29,593 bases of DNA. It comes from Brachionus rotundiformis. Its lineage: Eukaryota; Rotifera; Eurotatoria; Ploima; Brachionidae. Shown here in pieces: positions 19,531 through 28,535 of the stretch. The notes under the pieces are model-generated. The model was given only the letters and a program-made list of their open reading frames with translations, did no database searches and had not been told where the DNA came from. The position numbers and the translations under genes were made by a program. Positions within the stretch are counted from its first letter, which is position 1, and each line of letters begins with the position of its first letter. The DNA is taken from assembly GCA_016802295.1 (NCBI GenBank), contig JAESIW010000200.1, positions 998,785 to 1,028,377 of the forward strand, given 5' to 3'.

Positions 19531-20658
19531 TTATTCCTTTTTATTAAATAAAATTGCAAATTTTAAAATCTTGAGATATTTTGACAAATAAAAAATAAAA
19601 TCTAAATATAGTTGATTTAAAACCCTTTGAAATCGGTTGTTGCTGCAGTAGTAAAGCAAAAAATTAAAGATATAGCTCAAATAAACTGTAAGAATAGCTG
19701 CTTTTAAAAATGTAAAATCTTCTTCAAAAAAATTCTTCAGTATAAAATAAACCATGATGGGAACTCGTCCAACAATGCAACTAATGCTTGAAAATACCAC
19801 AATTATTGAGTGCTTAATTTCACATTTATTAATTCGACTTAGAATACTCGTTATTTTTTTATGGTTATTATTATTAGTTTTCATCACATTTAATGAAAAA
19901 ACTTCTATAGTTAATGAGTTGTTTTGATCTTTGGTATTGGTAGTTGGTGAAAAAAGGACTTTTTTTTTCGATAAGTCGTTCCTGATGCGGTACAGAACAA
20001 GAAAATTTAATATCAACAAAACCATAAGATTTAGACCATCTCGAAAAACAAAGGCTGATATCTCTAAAACAGTTTTGACAGTACTTCTAGAAAAATCAGT
20101 TCCTTGAAGAACAAAAATTGTCTTTGTTTGGTTAAATTTGGGATCAAATGAATTCACATTTAATATTTTGAATGTAAATAATTGATAAATAAACAACATC
20201 ACACTCACAGAATAAATCAATAGGTTAACAATCTTGTAGTTAGAAAAAAATTTATAAGATTGTTTGTTTGATAATTTGTTGCATATTAACATGTAGCAGC
20301 AAAAGGTTGATAAGACTCTGTTCATTATTGCAGACATTTCCAAGATGCTTGAACCAAATTCGATGAAAAGAATGAAGTATATTTTTGTCCAGTAAGTTTT
20401 TGATACTTGACAAGTATTACAGTGAAATATGGGTTTTAATGTTCCACTTAAGAAGTTAAAGAATAAGCACAGCGATTCCATTTTAAGATATTGGTAAAGC
20501 ACTTCTTTAAATGCTGAATTAGAAAAAATCATAAAGCTTAAAAACTGTAGTATTAGACCACATAAACTCATACTGGGAACAATATAGGTAAAAATTATGT
20601 CATTGGTATCTTCAAACATTTCTTCATCATTTTGATTTTGAAATGAGGAATTAAACAT
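19531..20658 (-). CDS. seven-transmembrane G-protein-coupled receptor, rhodopsin-like
   Basis: One intact exon of 375 codons from ATG 20658-20656 to a stop at 19533-19531. Hydrophobic segments: TM1 ~23-46 (IIFTYIVPSMSLCGLILQFL), TM2 ~58-78, TM3 ~93-112, TM4 ~145-165, TM5 ~205-228, TM6 ~282-307, TM7 ~316-338. After TM3 there is MSAIMNRVLSTF, with NR where many class A receptors have DR(Y). TM7 ends FNFLLYYCSNNRFQRVL, which resembles the NP-x-x-Y plus N-x-x-F-R ending of peptide-type receptors but lacks the proline. The N-terminus has an N-glycosylation site (NSS). Divergent receptors of this sort occur in large lineage-specific families in small invertebrates and are often chemosensory or neuropeptide receptors. 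The ligand is unknown. It faces the LRR gene tail to tail. Confidence 0.8.
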   Translation of the reverse strand: MFNSSFQNQNDEEMFEDTNDIIFTYIVPSMSLCGLILQFLSFMIFSNSAFKEVLYQYLKMESLCLFFNFLSGTLKPIFHCNTCQVSKTYWTKIYFILFIEFGSSILEMSAIMNRVLSTFCCYMLICNKLSNKQSYKFFSNYKIVNLLIYSVSVMLFIYQLFTFKILNVNSFDPKFNQTKTIFVLQGTDFSRSTVKTVLEISAFVFRDGLNLMVLLILNFLVLYRIRNDLSKKKVLFSPTTNTKDQNNSLTIEVFSLNVMKTNNNNHKKITSILSRINKCEIKHSIIVVFSSISCIVGRVPIMVYFILKNFFEEDFTFLKAAILTVYLSYIFNFLLYYCSNNRFQRVLNQLYLDFIFYLSKYLKILKFAILFNKKE

Positions 20659-22434
20659 TTTTGAAAATTATTTGAATTGATAAAAAAGTCTTTTAACTAA
20701 AATTCTATTTATTAAGAAAATTCAAAACTTAATCAAAATTAATCACGAATTTAATTAGTAATTTAAACCGTTTCTTTTTTTTCAGGCTACGAATTATAAT
20801 TTTCATGTAATTTTTATTAGTTCAATTAAAGCTAATTGAAATTCGAAATTTAAGCTAATTTTAAATATAAATTGATTATTCAAAAGAAGCAATATTTGAA
20901 TTCCTTATTTATTATTATCAATTAAACCATGTGACTAGCACATTATGAGAACATTCAATATTTTAAAATTTATATAGAAAAACTAAACTTTATTTACTTT
21001 ATATTATTTTATTTCTTTTCATTTTTTTTACATCATCCTCGCGGTGTTTACTGAATAAATAATAATAATAATAATAATGATCAACTTATATTTCTAAATT
21101 TGTGAAGCGATTGGGCTGAAATGGATTTAAAAATACTAAAAATAAATGGTTAAGCAAACGACTGCACTGATCATTACATCCAAGAACTTAGATATAAAAA
21201 AGAAAGTGTCCATTCTCCTCACAATAAAAAAACTGACATAAACATACCAAAATCTTCTCAGGAGAGAATTTTCTTCAATATTAAAATTAATGTTTTCAAA
21301 ATTTTTGTGTGTTAAAAAAATACATAAAATAATAAAATTGAAAAATTATGTTTTTAATTTCAATTTTAACTCAGAATAATTAATATATTTATTTTTTTAT
21401 CTGTATATGATTTTTAATTTCGAATCAATAGAATGCTTAAAAAAGTATAAATAAATATTAATTTTAGTTTTTACAACACCAATTTTTAGTCAACTTGGTT
21501 CGTCCTCTTTTAGGTTTTTTAACAAATTCATCTTTAACCCAAACCAATATCTAATATGATACTAAGGTCAATCAGACCTTGATAAAATTTTTTCTCTATA
21601 AAGTATTTATTAAGTACTTTTATTTGAAATGAAGCATTCGATATAACATATTAGATTCTCATTGAATATATATTATTTCTTGATATTCAAGATAATAAAA
21701 ATAAAAATTTTTCGAATAATAAAGATTAATTGTTATTTAATAAAAGATATCACATCTCAAATCCATAATTTCATCCTCCCTTTTAGGATCAAAATTAATC
21801 ATCTTATCTTGATCAAGTTTGATCTTTAATTTAAAAATTTTTTATATTTTAATTTAATTCTTGGCTTTGTCCAAAAAAGTCATCTGACCCTTTATTTTCT
21901 GATCAAATAAATGGACCTTTGAGCTTTGCCAAAAATTACATTCTTTTAATTATTCGTAATACATTTCGGCCATTCCAAAATGAGTTACTCTTAATCAATT
22001 ATTTTAGATGCATACCAGTCTTTTGACCAATGAATAAATTAATGGATCCGAAGAGTGATTTCAGTAACATGTTTTGGAAATAGATCCTTATTAAAAATAA
22101 AAATATCCATTTAGAATATTTGATATTTGTAGTATACTAGATATGTCTATTTTAGTCAGTGAATAAAGAACATTCGAGGATCTTCTAGAATAACCCTGGA
22201 TCAGATTTAAATTAATAACAAAAGAATAATCACACGATAAAAGCACTACTTTTTTTTGTTAATCTTAAGCTTATTCAACTTCAAGTAATTATAAATACAA
22301 CTTATTTTCAATGATAGAGTTTGATTTTTTTTTAAATAAAACATTAACAAGAAGCTTAATCTTTGAATACTTCAGATATTTACGGTTTAGTTGGTTAGGG
22401 AAATACAGTTTACCTATTATGAGAACAAATCTTA
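20659..22434. other. AT-rich intergenic stretch with a short microsatellite
   Basis: This is upstream of the receptor start, so it should include its promoter. It contains (AAT)7 at 21058-21078. A ~23-codon basic peptide on the minus strand near 21480-21545 (KKPKRGRTKL) is too short and isolated to call. Otherwise it is low-complexity. Confidence 0.45.
21058..21078. repeat. (AAT)7 microsatellite
   Basis: Seven perfect AAT units lie in non-coding sequence. This may be the tail of an old LINE, as in the (ATT)n at 23198, but no LINE coding sequence is visible next to it. Confidence 0.8.
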
Positions 22435-22489
22435 TTCTCGGGTTCAGTGAACAATTAGTATTTGGTTCACCAAAAAATACGATTAGGTG

Positions 22490-23197
22490 AACTAAGTAGT
22501 ATTGATAAACGACGAGATGTGACCATGCTTAAGTGGGGACTCAAGATCAACATCAAGAAGACAAAAAAGATGTCAATTAATGCTAAAGATGCGGTACGCA
22601 AGGCTCTGAGAATCAGGGGTAAAGAGGTTGAACAAGTTGACCATTTTATATACCTGGGATGTGGTGTGACAAACGATTTGAAATCAAGTTCAGAGATCCA
22701 AAGAAGAATAGGTCTTGGAGCTTACAGATTTCAGTGCTTGAATTCAATATGGAATAAACCGGAAATTAGTTATAGAACAAAAAGTAAGATCTATTTAGCT
22801 ACAGTAAAGGCATGCAATCCTTCTGACTATCAAAAACTAAATAGTTTTCACAAAAGACGCTTGATGCAGATAGTAAGTCCTCAAAGAATTGGATTGACAG
22901 AACAAAAACTCTACAATCAAACAAAGACTGTCTCGCTTGATAAAATCGTCAGAACAATAAGGCTAAGATGGGCATAATGTTGGACACACGTTTACCAAAG
23001 ATTGTTCTATTTGGTGATATTTCGAGTGGAAAGCGTGGAAGAGGAAGACCAGAAAGAGAGTGGACTGATTGATTAAAAGAGGAGTGTGAGAGAGCTGGAA
23101 TTGTCTGGTCAAAATGGGTGAATGAGTCGAAGAATCGCGAGAAATGGCGCATCAAAATCTCGTCCCTAACCTCAAACAGATGAGGATAAAGGATCCC

Positions 23198-23230
<33 letters not shown>
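22490..23230 (+). pseudogene. 5'-truncated LINE (RTE-like) 3' end with (ATT)n tail
   Basis: 22490-22977 reads KWGLKINIKKTKKMSIN, VEQVDHFIYLGCGVTND and EIQRRIGLGAYRFQCLN, the post-YADD thumb region of a LINE RT. After a stop at 22975-22977 a new frame continues GKRGRGRPEREWTD, a TGA, then LKEECERAGIVWSKW and ends at TGA (~23181). KRGRGRP-x-x-W and the terminal (ATT)n at 23198-23230 are typical for RTE-like LINE 3' ends. The RT catalytic part and the endonuclease are missing, so this is a dead, 5'-truncated copy. The clade assignment is from pattern memory. Confidence 0.7.
23198..23230. repeat. (ATT)n tail of the LINE fragment
   Basis: Eleven consecutive TTA/ATT units begin 17 nt after the last LINE stop codon. 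RTE-group LINEs commonly end in short tandem repeats instead of poly(A). Confidence 0.7.
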
Positions 23231-23232
<2 letters not shown>

Positions 23233-23291
23233 CAAAGTTTATTTATAGTTAATATTTTTTTAAAGTTGTAATTAACAATTCAAATTAATTT

Positions 23292-23545
23292 TTATGAGAC
23301 CTCGAAAAATGTAGTTTTAAACCCCTTTCGCCATCAAAATAGCCTCCACAGATTTTACACTTAGAAGGATTTTTTTTTGCTTAAAACTTGCTCAACTTTA
23401 TCGATTGATTGATGAGGAATCAATGGTTTCTTTTCTACTAACTCTTTAATTAAATTTGATTTTTCCTTTGTGAATAAATTCTCAACTCTGGTCTCGACCA
23501 AATCTTCTGGCTATGGATCAGTTTCCTCCTCTTTTAACAGAGATT
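23292..23545 (-). pseudogene. broken C2H2 zinc-finger fragment
   Basis: On the minus strand an acidic/basic stretch (EDLVETRVENLFTKEKSNLI, VEKKPLIPHQSIDKVEQVLS) leads, after a frameshift at a nine-A run, into CKICGGYFDGERGLKLHFSR-SH. This is a complete C-x2-C-x12-H-x4-H finger, with the GL-x-x-H core found in fingers of retroelement proteins and DNA-binding factors. It ends at a TAA soon after. There is also a TAG upstream (after TDP). It lies inside the candidate TIR element and in the opposite direction to the LINE fragment. Confidence 0.5.
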
Positions 23546-23731
23546 ATTAAGTTTTTTATGCATTGTAATTTTTCATTTTTTAGATTTAAAAAACAATTAC
23601 ATATTTTTTTGAATTATCTTTAACTTTTTTAAAGACAAATTTTTAGTAAATCAATTTTAAATTAAGCGTACTATTTTCAGAATAGGTGAACAATTTTTAC
23701 TAATTAAGTGAACTAATTGTTAACCCGAGAA

Positions 23732-24800
23732 CAAAGGATCTCGCTCCAAGTCAAAATGATAATTCGCAATAAGTTAAGTTTACTCCCAATAGCCATTTCC
23801 AATAAAAACTCCTTGGTGGCTTTAGAACCTTTTTTCCTTTGAAGACCAGTTTATCCACAATTAGAATCGTTAAACCAGTTTTTTGTCTTTTTTACTTTAA
23901 GAATATTATCAAAATTTCTACTGGACAATTTTCACTGGTTTGGCTTTTTTCCAGAAAATGATAAATGCAAAATTTGTCACAATAAAATTATCTATAAAAT
24001 GATTTATTTCAATTCGATTCAAAATTAAGGTTAATCAACAGGCTGGTGTTCTTGTCATGAAGACCGATTAACACTTCATTTATTTAAATAATATAAAATA
24101 ATTTCAAAGATTAAAAATTGCTTATAAACCTAGTTAAAAAAGTAAAACATTAAAATATTTAAATTAGGATTTTTTGAATTTTTTAACAAAAAATGAGAAA
24201 TATTGAATGCTTGATATAAATAATATAAACTTCAATATTGATCTCTAAATCACAAAGCAATTTATCTAAAAAATGATTTATCTAAATAATGTTCGAATTT
24301 TTATGGTCAAACTGGAAAATGGTGATTTAGTCATGATATTTTTTGAAATTTCGAACACTTTTTTTATCATCTGCTACAGTTAGGCATATTTTATCATTCA
24401 AATAATATCAGGTCTTTTAACAAATCTCTGAATTTTATGTCTCTACAGTGGTGATTTGATACGTGGGTTTTTACGTAAAATTACGTAAAATTACCAAATT
24501 TTTTAATTTTTATGTATAATTTAATTGTTTTTTTTAAATATAAATCAAACATTTCACTTTTCTTTATTGCTCCTATAAAATTTTGATTTTTAAATTTAAA
24601 AATATAAATAAATATGTTTATTTTTTTGCCAGTAACAAAATACATAATGAAATATTAAAGACTAAATCAATCTTAAATAATAATATTTTATTTATTTTTG
24701 ATGATATTAATCTTTAATTGATAAAAAAATTTCAATTACACATCAAATCAAATAATAGGTGAAAGACGTGTGAAATAAATATATATGATGAAGATTTAAA
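23732..24800. other. AT-rich intergenic stretch upstream of the third LRR gene
   Basis: This should contain the promoter of the LRR gene at 24801. A short direct repeat TTACGTAAAA occurs twice near 24472-24491. A minus-strand stretch at 23740-23990 has peptide-like pieces, but no frame holds. Confidence 0.4.
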
Positions 24801-27272
24801 ATGAAGAAACATTTAATCATGATTTTGATTTTATTTTTATTTTTTCATCAAGCCCATGGAGACATTACTCAAAAGTGTCAAGATCTAAACAAAAATAAAT
24901 CATCATGTCGGCTCTACTTCACATGCCATCCTGATTTTGGTCAATCAAACCGTACTACAGTCGACATTTACCTTGACAAGGTTACCAAATTGGAAGAAAA
25001 TTTTTTCCAACATTTGAATATTACCAACCTTGTATTTAGCAAATGCAAATTTGACACAAACATGACAAAAAATATATTTGAGTATGTTGAAAATATAGAA
25101 AACTTAATTTTGGAGAATAATGAAAATATTTTCGATTTACTCAACAACACTTATTTAAAGGACAAAGTTTCATGCTTAAAGTTTTCATTACCAAAAATTA
25201 ATCAACTAGATCAAATATTCAAAATTTCTAATTATTTAAGAGTGAAAAAAATTCAATTTTTTGAAGTTCAAACTAGTGATCTAATAATAAATCTAAAGAA
25301 TATTGATCAAGTAAGCGAGTTAAGCTTTCGCGATGGCTTGATTGTCAATTTAACAATCATTCTAAATCAAGAATTAGTAAAATTAGATCTTTTTCAAAAT
25401 AAAATTCGTCATTTAATTCTTTTTAATAGAAGTTTATCTAATTTAAAACTAATTAATTTAGGCTTAAATAGTTTGGAAAATATTCCGAACTTGGAATTAC
25501 CAAAACTGACTGAAATATCTTTAAATAACAATCAAATAAAAGATATTATATTGTTGCAAAATTTATCAAATTTAAGATCGATTGGATTGGCATTCAATAA
25601 GATAATATCTTCTAATTTTACATTTGGAAATTGTGAAAATTTGAATCTAGATTCAAATTTATTGGACCAAAGAGCCATCTTTAAGAATATGAATTATCTT
25701 AAAAAGTTAAATTTAAAACATAACTTTTTTAAAAATTTTACCAATTATAATTTACGCAATACAAGCTGTTTGGAAAGTTTAGATTTAATGGAAAATTTGA
25801 TAGAATTTTTCGATTTAAATTTGCCAAGTTTAAAATATTTGTACCTAAATCACAATTTATTAAAAATTTTACACATTTCTTTTGATTTATCTTATTTGGA
25901 TTTGCTCGATAATCAGCTACAATTCTACAGTTTTAATAAAATAACCAACTTAAATTTAAATTCTAATAAGATGAAATTTTTGTCTAGTGAAAATATGAAC
26001 AGTTTTAAAGATGTGAGTAATCTTAATTTAGCATTAAACATGATAGAATTTATAGAGTTTCCTTTTCTTAATTGTCTAAAAAGTCTAAGTCTTTTTTTAA
26101 ACAAAATAAGACAGGTAAACAAAACAAATTTTATGAACTTGGCTAATTTGGAATAGTTAGACCTGGGTTCAAATTTAATCGAATTTATTGAATCGGATAG
26201 CTTTGTGAATAATGGTCGATTGAAAAGCCTAATTTTATCTAATAATAAATTTTACCATTTTCCACAATTGCTTAAATTTAAATCACTGGAAACATTTTTG
26301 TTTTTTAACCAAAAAAATTTAAATCAACTGGATTCAATTGAAATTTTAAGTGAGAAAAAAATTTACTTAGATGCACGATATAATAATTTTGATCGATTTT
26401 CACCAAGGCTTTTTTGTCTAAATCAAACCAACTATGAGATATTTTTTTCTCAAATTGATAACATGGATACTTGTGTACTAAAGCAGCTGTCCGAAAAGGC
26501 CAATTTCACTCTTAAACTGGAAAAGACTAGTTGCCAGATTGAGGCTTTTGCTAGAAAATATAAGGTGAATTTTAAATCTGATTCAGTTTATAAGAGCTGT
26601 TCGATACAAGATAATGAGAAAAATTGTATTAGTGGTATTTTTGATTGTTCAGTAGATGCCAAAAGCTATGAAAAATTGAATATGTGGGGGGTAAATGATA
26701 GAAATGTTTCAGATCTTTTATTAAAAACAAAATACTTAAGATTATATTTCAAGAAGGAAGAGATAATTAATCGCTTGAATATTGAATTTATTTTGCCGAA
26801 AACAAATGAGATAATATATTTGAATGGGTCAAATATTTTACAATTTTGGGAAGAATTAAGGGGCTATTTTGAAATAATTTTGTTAGAAGATTTAACTTAT
26901 TTTATTTTTGAACCCAAATCGAAAATTTTTATAATTTTGCCCTACTTGGAACAGCAACCATTAAGTATAGTACGTGTTGCCAAATCTTTGTTACCAAATG
27001 GAAATTACATGAGTGAAAAAATAGGTACAATCGGGAGCATTAGTAGCCTCACAAATGACTTGATTATTTATCTATCAAAATTGGATCTCGATGTTGAAAA
27101 AAAAGATTTTAGTATTTATAATCATAGTTATTTTAAAAAATTTAACAATTTGTCTATTACTCATGATATACAAACAAATGAAGTTGTCAAATTCTACTCC
27201 AATATGACTTTAAGAATGGTATTTAGATTTTTTACCTTGGATTTATTGGTTTATGTGTTTATCTTAAATTAA
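24801..27272 (+). pseudogene. secreted leucine-rich-repeat protein with one in-frame TAG
   Basis: ATG 24801 begins a good signal peptide (MKKHLIMILILFLFFHQAHG), followed by a cysteine N-cap (CQDLNKNKSSCRLYFTC) and LRRs to ~residue 500 (PNLELPKLTEISLNNNQIKD, LKYLYLNHNLLKIL, DVSNLNLALNMIEFIEF). At codon 452 (26154-26156) a TAG falls inside an otherwise perfect repeat: NLANLE-stop-LDLGSNLIEFIESDSF. The same frame then stays open to TAA at 27270-27272, with a cysteine C-cap (FCLNQTNYEIFF, DTCVLKQL, TSCQIEAF) and a hydrophobic end (FRFFTLDLLVYVFILN), as in the gene at 8185. Total length would be 823 residues. It is either a very recent nonsense allele, a sequencing or assembly error, or a readthrough site. 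Keeping the remaining frame open argues for a recent event. Confidence 0.8.
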
Positions 27273-28002
27273 AGCTTACTATTTTTTTTAAATCTTTTTA
27301 ATAAGATTTATTTCCTGTTAAATCGTTGTAGTTTAAATGATTTTTTTTATGAAACAACAATGTAATGCTTACATGTTGCGCCTTAATGCATTTTTAATAA
27401 AATACTAAAATATTCTATAAAAAAGCCAAAAATTTGATTTAATTTTACATATTTATATAGTTTTTTTGAAGTGCACTTTGTTTTATTGATAAGTGTTACA
27501 TAACTATCTGATGTCTTGAATAATTAATCAACAAAACTTATTAAAATTTATTTTACCTTGTTTGGCATTTTATGAAAGTGTCCTTACTCCTTTTAAGAAT
27601 CTTGTCACGTACTTGATTCACTACACTATATAAGAAACTCTTCTATATTATTATTTATGCTAAAATTATATAGTTAAATAAAGAATTAGTTAAAACAATC
27701 TTTTCATTATCCCGAAATATATTACATAAGTGCCAACTCTTCTAGAAAAAATTATATTTTTTACAGACTTGTGCGTAGGTCAAAAATTAAAGTCATTTTT
27801 AAGTCATTTAATTTTTTAAGGCATTGGACTTGACTTGATGGATTACTTGAATTTATTTAAAATGCTTTCTTTAATATATTAAAATATATATTAAAAAATA
27901 AAAATTGATTCAAATGCAGGAATGGACTTTACTAAAAACATAATTGAAAAATTGGCTGAATTTTAAATGAGGAAGCCTTGTTAAGAAGATTTTAACTAGT
28001 CA
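27273..28002. other. AT-rich intergenic stretch
   Basis: This lies between the third LRR gene and the LTR. AATAAAA near 27398 could serve as a poly(A) signal for the LRR gene. No coding sequence or RNA gene was seen. Confidence 0.45.
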
Positions 28003-28307
28003 TGTTAAGGGCTCAATAGGGACTTGAATAAAAATACTGAATTGTTTTGTATAATTTCTTTATTGTTTAAATTGCAATTTAAAACTAGATAAAACTATAA
28101 AAATCAAAACTACTATTTATAAGGGTTCTCAGGACTTCTAGTTTTCTACGACATCTTGATTCAATAACTAAACTAACTTATGGAATATCATAAAGAATAT
28201 TAGATGAATTTAAATCGAGCATGATTGAAATAAAGAATTAAAGATACAGACTGAAAATGCAAGCTAAGAATTATTTGCTAGTATGTAAACGTGGCTGTTG
28301 GGTAACA
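28003..28307 (-). repeat. 3' LTR of an LTR retrotransposon
   Basis: Read on the minus strand, the LTR starts TGTTACCCAACAGCC right after a polypurine tract and can end ...CCCTTAACA, giving inverted ends TGTTA/TAACA (305 bp). Within it, in the expected order, are a TATA-like box TATAAATAG (28121-28113) and a poly(A) signal AATAAA (28064-28059), i.e. a U3-R-U5 layout. A shorter end at TATTCA (28025) is also possible. Target-site duplication and 5' LTR cannot be checked because the other end is outside the window. Confidence 0.65.
28113..28121 (-). promoter_or_regulatory. TATA box in LTR
   Basis: TATAAATAG on the minus strand lies about 50 nt ahead of the AATAAA signal, as expected for the LTR promoter that would drive the element's full-length RNA from its 5' copy. 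Confidence 0.5.
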
Positions 28308-28320
28308 TATCCCCCTGCTT
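28308..28320 (-). promoter_or_regulatory. polypurine tract (plus-strand primer site)
   Basis: AAGCAGGGGGATA on the minus strand directly precedes the LTR start TGTTACC. It is the only G run in this very AT-rich stretch and lies exactly where reverse transcription of an LTR element primes its second strand. Confidence 0.7.
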
Positions 28321-28535
28321 AAGGAATCATCGTCCCTGATGATATATTAGTTTGTTTAGCTGTTGTTGCTTTAGTTTAAAATTAATCTGTGTTGATATGC
28401 TCGCAGCTTTGTTAAATGGTTTGTAAGTCCACTTCTTCTTATTATATAGGTTGGTTCATGGCTTAAATTGATTATTTTAAAAAAAATTAAATAATGAAAT
28501 TATTAATATATGAAAAATTAAATATCGATTATATA

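Larger units (their letters stand above)
22435..23731. mobile_element. candidate TIR-bounded element (or nested insertions) with LINE and zinc-finger fragments inside
   Basis: TTCTCGGGTT-CAGTG-AACAATTAGT at 22435-22459 is matched in inverse orientation by ACTAATTGTTAACCCGAGAA at 23712-23731: twenty matching positions with a 5-base insertion on the left. Inner sequences (GGTTCACC at 22464-22471; GGTGAAC at 23685) extend the symmetry. Such ends fit a non-autonomous DNA transposon of ~1.3 kb. I could not find a clean target-site duplication outside the ends, so the element call is provisional. Confidence 0.4.

Noticed and set aside
8185..20658. LRR gene plus GPCR as a functional two-gene receptor system
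   Set aside because: They are tail-to-tail neighbours, but retroelements lie between them and nothing in the sequence links their function; adjacency alone is not evidence.
21480..21545. Short basic, AT-hook-like peptide (KKPKRGRTKL) on the minus strand
   Set aside because: Only about two dozen codons, isolated, with no splice partner that I could support.
23740..23990. Possible Merlin/ISXO2-like transposase fragment on the minus strand
   Set aside because: Pieces such as GSKLNLLRIIILTWSE are suggestive, but stops interrupt and no zinc-binding or catalytic motif is visible; too weak to call.
24456..24500. TTACGTAAAA direct repeat as a regulatory array
   Set aside because: Only two full units in AT-rich DNA; chance is a sufficient explanation.
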